Shown piece by piece: positions 55,497 to 63,536 of a DNA stretch of 64,000 nt; position 1 is the first letter of the stretch; every line of letters starts with the position of its first letter. Source of the stretch: Streptomyces diacarni (lineage in GTDB: Bacteria; Actinomycetota; Actinomycetes; Streptomycetales; Streptomycetaceae); contig NZ_QOIN01000047.1 of the NCBI RefSeq assembly GCF_003323715.1, positions 372,001-436,000 on the forward strand. Reading direction: 5' to 3'. The notes beneath the pieces are model-generated. The model searched no databases. It had not been told where the DNA came from and was given only the letters and a program-made list of their open reading frames with translations. Both the position numbers and the translations under genes were made by a program.

Positions 55497-55960
55497 GCGG
55501 GGCGCCTCCCTGCGTCCGAACTGCCCTGACGTGCCTGGTCAGAGCCGCCGTCGGCGTCGTTGTCAGTGGCGGGTGCCAGACTCTTCCCATCGCGTGAACC
55601 GGCGCCGCGGACACCGGCTTCGGCACCGGCTTGGGCACCGGCTTGGGCATCGTCGCGCTCCTTCAGGTCCCGGAGCCTGTCGACGTCGGAGCTGCCGCGG
55701 TTGCGGTACACGAGCAGGACGATGGCCAGGCCGATGCCGATCTCGGCCGCGGCGATCGCGATGGTGAAGAGGGTGAGCGCCTGGCCCGCGTGCAGGGTGT
55801 CGCGGAGCCAGACGTCGAAGGTGACGAGGTTGAGGTTGACGGCGTTGAGCATCAGCTCGACGGCCATGAGGACGAGGATGGCGTTCCTGCGCGCGAGGAC
55901 GCCGTAGAGGCCGACGCAGAAGAGGAGGACGGCGAGAGTGGCGGGATAGGCGAGATGCAT
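55493..55960 (-). CDS. nuoK: NADH:quinone oxidoreductase subunit K with extended C-terminus
   Basis: 155 residues, against about 100 for typical NuoK. The first ~100 match: MHLAYPATLAVLLFCVGLYG, IAVLAM-like VLMAVELMLNAVNLNLVTFD with the channel Glu. The extra ~55-residue tail is Ala/Gly/Asp-rich, disordered and charged (SSDVDRLRDLKERDDAQAGA). Overlaps nuoJ by one base. Confidence 0.9.
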   Translation of the reverse strand: MHLAYPATLAVLLFCVGLYGVLARRNAILVLMAVELMLNAVNLNLVTFDVWLRDTLHAGQALTLFTIAIAAAEIGIGLAIVLLVYRNRGSSDVDRLRDLKERDDAQAGAQAGAEAGVRGAGSRDGKSLAPATDNDADGGSDQARQGSSDAGRRPA

Positions 55961-56637
55961 CAGTTCCCACCCGCCTTGCCCGGCGCGCCGCTGCCGCCGG
56001 TGCCCGCCCGGGCGGCCTGTTGCCGTCTGGACAGCACGATGGCGCCGACCAGCGCCGCGAGAAGGAGGACCGACAGCGCCTCGAAGGGCAGCACCCAGTG
56101 CCGGAAGAGCGCCATACCGGTCACCTCGGAGGAGCCCTCGCCCGGGCCCACGGGCTGCTCCAGGTCGATCCATGTGGCACGGAAGGCGTCGACGACGACG
56201 GTGACGAGGGTCCCCGCGGCGGCGAGGGAGACGACGAGCGCCACCCAGCGGTTGCCCGAATCGGCGTCGGGCGAGCGCCCGATGGGGGCTCTGGTCAGCA
56301 TGAGGCCGAAGAGGATGAGGACGACGACGGAACCGACGTAGATCAGCACCTGTACCCAGGCGATGAACTCGGCGGTGAGCAGGAGGTATTCGACGGCGAC
56401 CCCGCCGAGCGCGACCACCAGCCACAGCGCCGCGTGCACCAGCTGCCTGGTGACGACGGTCACCACGGCGGCGCCGAGGGTGACGAGACCGACGAGGAGG
56501 AAGATGATCTCCACCCCGGTGGGGGAGAGGAAGCCGGGGTGCCCGGCGGCGAGCGGCTGGAGGCTGCTCAGGTGCTGGAGGCTGTGGGGGTGCTGGAGGG
56601 GCTCGGCGTGCGCCAGGGCCGTGGTCGCGGGGCTCAC
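55960..56637 (-). CDS. nuoJ: NADH:quinone oxidoreductase subunit J
   Basis: 225-residue membrane subunit with five helices (VEIIFLLVGLVTLGAAVVTV, LWLVVALGGVAVEYLLLTAE). GTG start overlapping the nuoI stop. Confidence 0.9.
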   Translation of the reverse strand: MSPATTALAHAEPLQHPHSLQHLSSLQPLAAGHPGFLSPTGVEIIFLLVGLVTLGAAVVTVVTRQLVHAALWLVVALGGVAVEYLLLTAEFIAWVQVLIYVGSVVVLILFGLMLTRAPIGRSPDADSGNRWVALVVSLAAAGTLVTVVVDAFRATWIDLEQPVGPGEGSSEVTGMALFRHWVLPFEALSVLLLAALVGAIVLSRRQQAARAGTGGSGAPGKAGGN

Positions 56638-57443
56638 GCGTCACCGTCCCGTCGGTCCTCGTCCCGTGCCGCGCCGGGGGTCGACCCTCCGGGGAGCGAT
56701 CCTCCGGGGGCCGGTTCACCAGAGGCCGACTCGCCGGTCGCCGCACCACCAGGGGCCGACTCGCCGGAGGCGGCCTCCTGAGAGGAGGGGGACTCGTGGG
56801 CGGGAGCGGTCTCCTGCGGGGGCTGTTCGCGGTGGGCCGCGAGCCGCTCGGCCTCGGCCGTCTGCGCGGCCTTGTCCGCCGCCTTGCGGGCCGCGGCCAG
56901 CTCCTTGGCCTCCTCGGCACGCTCGTCCAGCCCCGGCGGCTCGGGAACGGTCCACATCCACTCCCGCAGCTTGTCCCGCTCGTGGGTGAGTTCCCGGATG
57001 TCGGTCTCCGCGTACTCGAACTCGGGCGACCAGAACAACGCGTCGAAAGGACACACCTCGATGCAGATACCGCAGTACATGCACAGCGCGAAGTCGATGG
57101 CGAACCGGTCCAGCACGTTGCGGCTGCGCTCGCGGCCGCCCGGCGCGGCAGGAGGAACCGTCTCCTTGTGGGAGTCGATGTAGATGCACCAGTCCGGGCA
57201 CTCGCGGGCGCAGAGCATGCAGACGGTGCAGTTCTCCTCGAACAGGCCGATCACGCCCCGGGTGCGGGGCGGCAGATCGGGCTGCACGTCCGGGTAGTGC
57301 TCGGTGACCGACCGCCGGGTCATCGTGCGCAGCGTGACGGCCAGGCCCTTGGCCAGCCCGGAGCCGAAGACCCCGCGCGTGGTCCGGCCCCGCTCCTCGG
57401 ACGTGCGCTCGGAGGGCGTGCGCTCGGAGGGCGTGGGGGACAC
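56634..57443 (-). CDS. nuoI: NADH:quinone oxidoreductase subunit I with extended C-terminus
   Basis: 269-residue ferredoxin-like subunit with two 4Fe-4S motifs: CTVCMLCARECP and CMYCGICIEVCP (N6a and N6b). Family length is about 180-210. The last ~90 residues are a charged Ala/Gly/Pro/Glu tail (AAHREQPPQETAPAHESPSS). GTG start at 57443, 3 bp after the nuoH stop. Passes electrons to NuoB (N2). Confidence 0.92.
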   Translation of the reverse strand: MSPTPSERTPSERTSEERGRTTRGVFGSGLAKGLAVTLRTMTRRSVTEHYPDVQPDLPPRTRGVIGLFEENCTVCMLCARECPDWCIYIDSHKETVPPAAPGGRERSRNVLDRFAIDFALCMYCGICIEVCPFDALFWSPEFEYAETDIRELTHERDKLREWMWTVPEPPGLDERAEEAKELAAARKAADKAAQTAEAERLAAHREQPPQETAPAHESPSSQEAASGESAPGGAATGESASGEPAPGGSLPGGSTPGAARDEDRRDGDA

Positions 57444-57445
57444 GG

Positions 57446-58402
57446 CTACATCACCACCTTGACGACGCCGGTGAGGGCGATCTGGAAGAGGGCGAGCGGG
57501 ACGAGCGCGGTCCACGCAAGCCGCTGGATCTGGTCCTCGCGCAGCCTCGGATAACTGACCCGCAGCCAGATCACGCCGAAGGCGAGCACGCCCGTCTTCA
57601 GCAGCATCCACAGCCAGCCCAGGCCGTCGGCGGACGGACCGTGCCAGCCGCCGAGGAAGAGCACGGCGGTGAGCGCGGAGAGAACGACGATGCCCGCGTA
57701 CTCAGCGAGGAGGAACAGTGCGAACCGCAACCCCGTGTACTCGGTGTACGCACCGAAGATGATCTCCGAGTCGGCGATCGGCGCGTCGAAAGGCGGCCGT
57801 TGCAGCTCGGCGAGGCCCGCCGTGAAGAAGACGACACCGCCGACGAGCTGCCACGGCAGCCACCACCACTCCCAGACCCCGAGGATGCCCGGAAGCGAGA
57901 GAGTGCCGGCCGCCATCGCGACGGAGGCGGCGGCGAGCAGCATCGGCAGCTCGTAGGCCATGAGCTGGGCCGCGGTGCGCAGACCGCCCAGAAGGGAGAA
58001 CTTGTTGGCCGACGCCCAACCGCCCATCAGCGAGCCGAGGATACCGACGCCCATCACCGCCAGCACGAAGAAGATCCCGGCATCCAGCGCCTGGACCACT
58101 CCCCGGCCCGGCGCGACGGGGATCGCGACGAGCACCAGCAGGTAGGGGATCAACGCGAGTGCGGGCGCCAGCTGGAAGACCCGCCGGTCGGCGCCGTCGG
58201 GGACGACGTCCTCCTTCTGCGCGAACTTCACACCGTCGGCCACGAGTTGTGCCCACCCGTGGAAACCGCCCGCGTACATGGGCCCGACCCGGCCCTGCAT
58301 GTGGGCCATGACCTTGTGCTCGGTCTGCCCCACCAGCAAGGGCAGCAGGAGGAAGGCGAGGAAGACGGCGACGATCCGGACGGTCACGTCGAGAGCGTCC
58401 AT
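57446..58402 (-). CDS. nuoH: NADH:quinone oxidoreductase subunit H
   Basis: 318-residue membrane subunit that forms part of the quinone-binding cavity. Eight helices; conserved QGRVGPMYAGGFHGWAQLVA-like region and LQRPPFDAPIADSEIIFGAY. ATG overlaps the nuoC stop by one base. Confidence 0.94.
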   Translation of the reverse strand: MDALDVTVRIVAVFLAFLLLPLLVGQTEHKVMAHMQGRVGPMYAGGFHGWAQLVADGVKFAQKEDVVPDGADRRVFQLAPALALIPYLLVLVAIPVAPGRGVVQALDAGIFFVLAVMGVGILGSLMGGWASANKFSLLGGLRTAAQLMAYELPMLLAAASVAMAAGTLSLPGILGVWEWWWLPWQLVGGVVFFTAGLAELQRPPFDAPIADSEIIFGAYTEYTGLRFALFLLAEYAGIVVLSALTAVLFLGGWHGPSADGLGWLWMLLKTGVLAFGVIWLRVSYPRLREDQIQRLAWTALVPLALFQIALTGVVKVVM

Positions 58403-59664
58403 CAGGCTCCGTCCTCCCCGCGGTCGTCGCTGCGGTCGCCTGTGCGGCCGTCACCGCGGTCGGCTCCGTCGCCGTCGCTGCGGTCTTCCTCGGTGCGGGG
58501 CTCGTCGCCCGCATCGGTGCGGGAATCGGCGCCCGCATCGGTGCGGGAATCAGCGCCCGCATCGGTGCGGGAATCGGCGTCCTCGGACCCGCTGCCGTGC
58601 GCCGGGCGGGCGTGGTGCCACGGGGCGTCGGCGGAACGGGGCGGCTCCGGCGCGGACGGTGCCTCGGTCCCGGGCCGGGGCTCGGTCCCGGATGGCGACT
58701 CGGTCGTGGACCGGGGCCCAGCCCCGGACGGCGACTCGGTGGTCGCCGGGCGGTCGCTCTCGGGCTGCTTCGCGGCGGGCTCGGTCTGCCCCGTCGAGGC
58801 CTCCTCCGTCGGGGCAGACTCCGTTGGCGCCGCCTCCGTCGAGGCCGACTCCGTCGGGGCCGCCGGGCGTTGGGAGGCCGATCCGGCGCTCGCGGAGCGG
58901 TTGCGGCGGGGGCGACGCGGAGCGGCGGATGCCGCGGGGGCGGCTTCGGTGCCCTCCGGTGTGCCGGACGAGTCCGCGCGCTGGGAGGCCGATCCCGTGC
59001 CCGCGCTGCGCGCGCGCCGCGGGGTGTCGCCCGCGGCGCGGCGGGAGCGCTCTCGGGTGGGGGCCGGGGGCAGCTGCCCCTTGAGGGGGCCCCACTCGTT
59101 GGGGTCGGGGACGCCGGGCGGCAGCATCTGGCGGCGCTTGGGACCGCCGTGCCCGGACTCGCCGGGCTCCTTGGCGCCAGGCCACGCCTTGGCGACCCGC
59201 GCGGCCAGCACGAAGTCCTTGCGCAGCGGGTGCCCCTCGAAGGTCTCGGGCAGCAGCAGCGGTTCGAGGTGGGGGTGGTCGGTGAAGTCGACGCCGAACA
59301 TCTCGTGGGTCTCGCGTTCGTGCCAGGCCGCACCGGCGTAGACGCCGGTGGCGGTCGGCAGGGCGGGCGCCTCGTGCGGGACCGTCGTGCGCAGGAGCAG
59401 GCCGCGCACGCCGGCTCCCGCCAGGTGGAGGGCTGCCACGTGGGCGCAGACCTGGAAGCCGGTGCCGGGCTCGTCCACCGCGCTGAGCCAGTCGAAGAAG
59501 GTGCAGCCGAGTTCGTCACGGGCCGTGGTGAGCGCGGGGATCCAGGAGTCGGCGGGCACGTCGACGGTGAGCAGGCCGTACGCCTCCGCGGCGCTCGCGC
59601 CGTCACCGAACAGTTCGCCGGGCGGGCGCGGCAGCCAGCCGGGGTGCTCGGGCGGCACGGTCAC
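58402..59664 (-). CDS. nuoC: NADH:quinone oxidoreductase subunit C with long disordered tail
   Basis: 420 residues, of which about the first 190 match the 30-kDa NuoC (ALTTARDELGCTFFDWLSAV, GAAWHERETHEMFGVDFTDH, the LRKDF segment). The remaining ~230 residues are low-complexity Ser/Thr/Glu/Pro/Arg, with three exact 8-residue repeats (DSRTDAGA) encoded by a 24-bp repeat. In complete complex I, NuoC is followed by (or fused to) NuoD; here the next gene is nuoH, so NuoD is absent. GTG start overlapping nuoB. Confidence 0.9.
   Translation of the reverse strand: MTVPPEHPGWLPRPPGELFGDGASAAEAYGLLTVDVPADSWIPALTTARDELGCTFFDWLSAVDEPGTGFQVCAHVAALHLAGAGVRGLLLRTTVPHEAPALPTATGVYAGAAWHERETHEMFGVDFTDHPHLEPLLLPETFEGHPLRKDFVLAARVAKAWPGAKEPGESGHGGPKRRQMLPPGVPDPNEWGPLKGQLPPAPTRERSRRAAGDTPRRARSAGTGSASQRADSSGTPEGTEAAPAASAAPRRPRRNRSASAGSASQRPAAPTESASTEAAPTESAPTEEASTGQTEPAAKQPESDRPATTESPSGAGPRSTTESPSGTEPRPGTEAPSAPEPPRSADAPWHHARPAHGSGSEDADSRTDAGADSRTDAGADSRTDAGDEPRTEEDRSDGDGADRGDGRTGDRSDDRGEDGA
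58507..58578. repeat. 24-bp tandem repeat in nuoC tail
   Basis: Three units of GCCCGCATCGGTGCGG followed by GAATCGGC (58507-58530, 58531-58554, 58555-58578; one variant base), encoding DSRTDAGA repeats of the NuoC tail. Likely prone to copy-number change. Confidence 0.85.
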
Positions 59665-60377
59665 CGTTCCCCCTCCTCGGCTTCGGCCGAGCCGTCGGAC
59701 GAGCTGTCGGCCGAGGAACCACCGGTACCCGAGCCACCGGTGCCCGCGTTGCCGGATACCGGGCGCGCGGGTGGGGTCACCAGGTCGCTGGTGAGGGCCG
59801 CGGCCGAGGGGCCCGGGTCCGTGTCGCGGGCGTGGCCGCACGCGTGGGCGTAGCGGTCGGCGGTCGACTCGGCGGCGATCTTCTCCTGGAGTTTGAGTAC
59901 GCCCTGGAGCAGCGCTTCGGGGCGGGGCGGGCAGCCGGGCACGTAGACGTCGACGGGGATGATCTGGTCGACGCCCTTGGTGACGGCGTAGGAGTCCCAG
60001 TAGGGGCCGCCGCAGTTGGAGCAGGCGCCGAAGGAGATGACGTACTTGGGCTCCGGCATCTGCTCGTACAGGCGTTTGACGGCGGGAGCCATTTTGTCGG
60101 TGACCGTGCCGGACACGACCATCAGGTCGGCCTGCCGGGGCCCCGGGGCGAAGGGGATGACGCCGAGCCGGATGAAGTCGTGGCGCGCCATGGAAGCGGC
60201 GATGAACTCGATGGCGCAGCAGGCCAGCCCGAAGTTGAAGACCCAGAGGCTGTAGCGGCGGCCCCAGTTGAGGACCACCTTCATCGGCTCGGGGGCCAGC
60301 CGCGAGAGCAGGCCGAGCCGGGGGCGGCCCTCGGGGCGCGGGGCCGGTGCGGGGTCAGGGGTGTGCGTTACGTCCAT
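59661..60377 (-). CDS. nuoB: NADH:quinone oxidoreductase subunit B
   Basis: 238 residues; the core (about 35-175) has the N2 4Fe-4S cluster ligands (FGLACCAIEFIAAS, SFGACSNCGGPYWDSY, VYVPGCPPRPEALLQG). The C-terminal ~60 residues are an extra acidic Ser/Gly tail (SGTGGSSADSSSDGSAEAEE). ATG overlaps the nuoA stop by 10 bp. Confidence 0.94.
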   Translation of the reverse strand: MDVTHTPDPAPAPRPEGRPRLGLLSRLAPEPMKVVLNWGRRYSLWVFNFGLACCAIEFIAASMARHDFIRLGVIPFAPGPRQADLMVVSGTVTDKMAPAVKRLYEQMPEPKYVISFGACSNCGGPYWDSYAVTKGVDQIIPVDVYVPGCPPRPEALLQGVLKLQEKIAAESTADRYAHACGHARDTDPGPSAAALTSDLVTPPARPVSGNAGTGGSGTGGSSADSSSDGSAEAEEGER

Positions 60378-60739
60378 TCCAGGACGCCCTTCTTGTACGC
60401 GTACAGCAGCCCGACGGTCAGGAAGCCGAGGAAGACGAACATCTCGGCGAGTGTGATCCCGCCGAAGCCCGGGGCGTCGAAGACCGTCGCCCAGGGGAAG
60501 AGGAAGACCGAGTCGACGGCGAAGATGACGTACAGGAAGGCGTAGACGTAGTAGCGGATCTGGGTGTGTGCCCAACCTTCGCCGACCGGGTCGACGCCGC
60601 ACTCGTAGGTCAGCATCTTCTCGCGGGTGGGGACGACGGGCCGCAGCAGCCGGCCGGCCGAGAAGGCCACGCCCACGAAGAGCACACCGACGACGGCCAC
60701 CAGCCCGACGACCGCGTAGCCGTGGAAGTAGTCCGGCAC
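60368..60739 (-). CDS. nuoA: NADH:quinone oxidoreductase subunit A
   Basis: 123-residue three-helix membrane subunit with REKMLTYECGVDPVGEGWAH and VFLGFLTVGLLYAYKKGVLE. GTG start at 60739. First gene of the ten-gene operon (A-B-C-H-I-J-K-L-M-N). Confidence 0.92.
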   Translation of the reverse strand: MPDYFHGYAVVGLVAVVGVLFVGVAFSAGRLLRPVVPTREKMLTYECGVDPVGEGWAHTQIRYYVYAFLYVIFAVDSVFLFPWATVFDAPGFGGITLAEMFVFLGFLTVGLLYAYKKGVLEWT

Positions 60740-61056
60740 CTGTCCCGTCCCGTGTCGGTGGTTGCTTTCGGCGGTTGCTTTCGGTGTCTGCCTTCGACGT
60801 TCTGTACGCACGGAGTGTAGGCCCTGCCGCACTCCCGAAGGACAGCAGCGTCACACTCCGGGACGGTCCCGCACCCGGCGCCCTGGCAGTACGCGGAACA
60901 GTGCCGGGCGGAGCCCGCGAGGACGCCGGAGCACGGCGCCGGAGCAGGGGTCCGCAGCAGGGGTCCGCAGCACGGGCCCGGGGTGGGGTTAACCCCCGTC
61001 ACAGGACTGCGGTGCGCAGGATTACCCGCCGCGCCGGAGCGGAGGATCCTTGTGGC
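60740..61056. promoter_or_regulatory. Divergent nuoA / kinase intergenic region with tandem repeats
   Basis: 317 bp. A 13-bp tandem repeat GGTTGCTTTCGGC occurs at 60760-60772 and 60773-60784 (second unit incomplete by one base), 20-45 bp upstream of nuoA, and CAGGGGTCCGCAG is duplicated at 60945-60957 and 60958-60970. No TGTGAACGCTTTCACA-like Rex box was seen. Promoters for both directions must lie here. Confidence 0.5.
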
Positions 61057-62397
61057 ATGACCACGGTGACCACGGTGACCCCTCTCCCCCGCCCCTGGTG
61101 GCTCGTCCTGTTGCGGGCGCCGCTGGCCCGCCAGTCGATGCGCGAGCTCACGTACGTGGCCACGGGGTTGCCGCTGGCGTGCATCGCCTTCTGTTATGCC
61201 TTCGGGGCGCTCGCGTTCGGCGCCGCCCTGCTCATCACCTTCGTCGGGCTGCCGGTGCTGGCGGCCGGCCTGGCGGGGTGCCGGGCTCTGGGGCACCTGG
61301 AGCGGGCCAGGGCGCGCGGTCTGCTGGGGCTCGATGTGCAGGAGCCCGAGCCGGTGCGGACGCTGCGGCGGTCGAGCGGGGTGATGTCGTGGATAGGCGC
61401 CCTGCTGCGCAGCGGGGTGTCCTGGCGGCACCTGCTCTACGCGCTGCTGCACCTGCCCTGGTCGTTCTTCAGCTGCCTGGCGGCCGGGGCGAGCTGGTGC
61501 TCGGGCTGGGCGCTGCTGACCTACCCCGCCTGGGAGTGGCTCTTCCCCCGGTACGCCGACCGTCCCGCCCTCCAGGTCGGTAGCGACGGCATCGTCCTCG
61601 GCTCCCGGTGGCCGGCGCACGCCAGGTCGCTGGACGGCCCCGTTGGGCTGGCGATGGTCGCGGGGTGCGGGCTGCTGGTCGTCCTGCTGACGCCGTGGCT
61701 GGTCCGCGGTCTGGTGCAGGTCGACAAGGTGCTGGTCGGCGGCCTGCTGGGCCCCTCGTGGCTGGCGGCGCGGGTGACGGAGCTGGAGACGGACCGCGGC
61801 GTGGTCGTGGACACGGCGGCGGCCGACCTGCGCCGCATCGAGCGGGACCTGCACGACGGGGCGCAAGCGCGCCTGGTGTCACTGGCGATGGGGCTCGGGA
61901 TGGCGAAGGAGAAGCTGGGTGAGGATCCCGGGGGCGCGGCCACGGTGGTCGAGGAGGCGCACCAGGAGGTGAAGCTGGCGCTCGGGGAGCTGCGCGACCT
62001 GGCGCGCGGGATCCATCCGGCGATCCTCACCGACCGGGGGCTGGGCCCGGCGCTGTCGGCGGTCGCGGCGCGCTGCACCGTTCCGGTCGCGGTCACCGTG
62101 GAGCTGCCGCAACGGCCTGCGGCCGCCATCGAGGGGATCGCCTACTTCACCGTCTCGGAGCTGCTGCAGAACATCAGCAAGCACAGCGGCGCGCGCCAGG
62201 CGTCGGTGGAGATATGGCGCAGCGGTGAGCGGCTGCTCCTCCAGGTGGCGGACGACGGGCGAGGCGGTGCGTCGGTGGCGGGGGGTTCGGGGCTGGCCGG
62301 GCTCGCCGACCGGTTGAGCGCGGTGGACGGGCTGCTGATGGTGCACTCGCCGGCCGGCGGCCCCACGACGGTGACGGCGGAGCTGCCCTGGCGGTGA
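61057..62397 (+). CDS. Two-component sensor histidine kinase (HisKA_3 type)
   Basis: 446 residues from the ATG at 61057 (GGAGG 11 nt upstream). Six hydrophobic segments in the N-terminal ~220 residues form a sensor region. Then the dimerisation helix with His266 (RDLHDGAQARL), and a C-terminal HATPase (VSELLQNISKHSGA, VADDGRGGA, GLAGLADRL). It partners the LuxR-type regulator downstream. The 3' end is followed by repeats of its own coding sequence. Confidence 0.93.
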   Translation: MTTVTTVTPLPRPWWLVLLRAPLARQSMRELTYVATGLPLACIAFCYAFGALAFGAALLITFVGLPVLAAGLAGCRALGHLERARARGLLGLDVQEPEPVRTLRRSSGVMSWIGALLRSGVSWRHLLYALLHLPWSFFSCLAAGASWCSGWALLTYPAWEWLFPRYADRPALQVGSDGIVLGSRWPAHARSLDGPVGLAMVAGCGLLVVLLTPWLVRGLVQVDKVLVGGLLGPSWLAARVTELETDRGVVVDTAAADLRRIERDLHDGAQARLVSLAMGLGMAKEKLGEDPGGAATVVEEAHQEVKLALGELRDLARGIHPAILTDRGLGPALSAVAARCTVPVAVTVELPQRPAAAIEGIAYFTVSELLQNISKHSGARQASVEIWRSGERLLLQVADDGRGGASVAGGSGLAGLADRLSAVDGLLMVHSPAGGPTTVTAELPWR

Positions 62398-62482
62398 CGG
62401 CGGAGCCGCCCCGGCGGTGACAGTAGAGCTGCCCTGGCGGTGGCCGGGGAGCTGCCCTGGCGGCAGGGAGCTGCCCTGGCGG
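62380..62482. repeat. 23-bp tandem repeats from the kinase 3' end
   Basis: GAGCTGCCCTGGCGG (or close variant) occurs five times, starting at 62380, 62403, 62426, 62449 and 62468. The first copy is the last codons of the kinase (ELPWR) plus its stop. The rest lie in the untranslated region, spaced 23, 23, 23 and 19 bp. Confidence 0.85.
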
Positions 62483-62627
62483 CGTGCCCGCGAGGGCGGG
62501 GCGAGCAGGGCGAAAAGGGAAACGGAGCCCGCGATCTGGGATGCTGGGGGCGTCGCCGAGCCGGCGGCCGGGGGCGTGGGGGAAGGGCGTGGGGAGGAAC
62601 GTGGGGGAGACCATCGGGGAGAACAGC

Positions 62628-63299
62628 GTGGAGCGCACGGTGCGCGTGGTGATCGCCGAGGATTCCGTTCTGCTGCGGGAGGGGCTGACGCGGCTGCTGA
62701 CCGACCGGGGGCACGAGGTGGTGGCCGGCGTCTCGGACGGCGAAGCGCTCGTCACCGCGGTGGAGGAGCTGGCCGCGGCAGGGCGGGCACCCGATGTGGT
62801 GGTCGCGGACGTGCGGATGCCGCCCACGCACACGGACGAGGGCGTGCGGGCCGCGGTCCGGCTGCGCGCGCGCCATCCGGGGCTTGGGGTGCTGGTGCTC
62901 TCGCAGTACGTGGAGGAGCAGTACGCGACGGAGTTGCTGGCCGGGTCGAGCCGCGGGGTGGGCTATCTGCTCAAGGACCGGGTGGCGGACGTGCGGGAGT
63001 TCGTGGAGGCGGTCGCGCGGGTCGCGGACGGCGGCACCGCGCTGGATCCGGAGGTGGTGGCCCAGCTGCTGGGGCGCAGCCGCAGACAGGACGCGCTGGC
63101 CGGGTTGACGCCGCGGGAGCGTGAGGTGCTGGCCGCGATGGCCGAGGGGCGGACGAACGCGGCGATCGCGGGTGAGCTGGTGGTCAGCCCCGGGGCGGTC
63201 GAGAAGCACGTCAGCAACATCTTCGCGAAGCTGGGTCTGCCGCAGAGTGACGCGGATCACCGTCGGGTGCTGGCGGTGCTGCGCTACCTGGACTCCTAG
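62628..63299 (+). CDS. LuxR-family response regulator
   Basis: 223 residues from the GTG at 62628 (GGGGAG 6 nt upstream; an alternative in-frame GTG at 62601 also has a site). Receiver domain with Asp61 (VVVADVRMPPTHTDEG) and the conserved Lys (LLKDRVADV), then a NarL-type HTH (LTPREREVLAAMAEGRTNAA, VEKHVSNIFAKLGLPQSDAD). Forms a pair with the kinase upstream. Confidence 0.92.
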   Translation: MERTVRVVIAEDSVLLREGLTRLLTDRGHEVVAGVSDGEALVTAVEELAAAGRAPDVVVADVRMPPTHTDEGVRAAVRLRARHPGLGVLVLSQYVEEQYATELLAGSSRGVGYLLKDRVADVREFVEAVARVADGGTALDPEVVAQLLGRSRRQDALAGLTPREREVLAAMAEGRTNAAIAGELVVSPGAVEKHVSNIFAKLGLPQSDADHRRVLAVLRYLDS

Positions 63300-63536
63300 G
63301 GTCCGGCGGCGGGCGTGCCTGCGCGAGGAGGTGCTTTCCCGCTGGTCGGAGCGGGTGGGAGGGCGGCAGGTGCGGGCGTGCCGGGGTGCGGCGCTGTCCA
63401 CGCGGAGGGCCCACGACGCCCGGATGCCCGCGCCCGTCTCACAAATGTGTCCACGATGGGAACAGCTGCGGGAAGGCAACCCTTAGCAACGTACGATGGC
63501 TGACGAGCCGCCGCCTTGAGGGAGGTCCGATCCACC
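63300..63536. other. Intergenic region before korA
   Basis: 237 bp between the response regulator and the oxidoreductase gene, containing no supported gene. It presumably holds the korAB promoter. No strong repeat was seen. Confidence 0.4.

Noticed and set aside
57446..59664. A hidden nuoD between nuoC and nuoH
   Set aside because: The two genes overlap by one base and the extra length of nuoC is low-complexity tail, not NuoD sequence.
60740..61056. Rex operator upstream of nuoA
   Set aside because: No match to a TGTGAACGCTTTCACA-like site; only a 13-bp tandem repeat was found.
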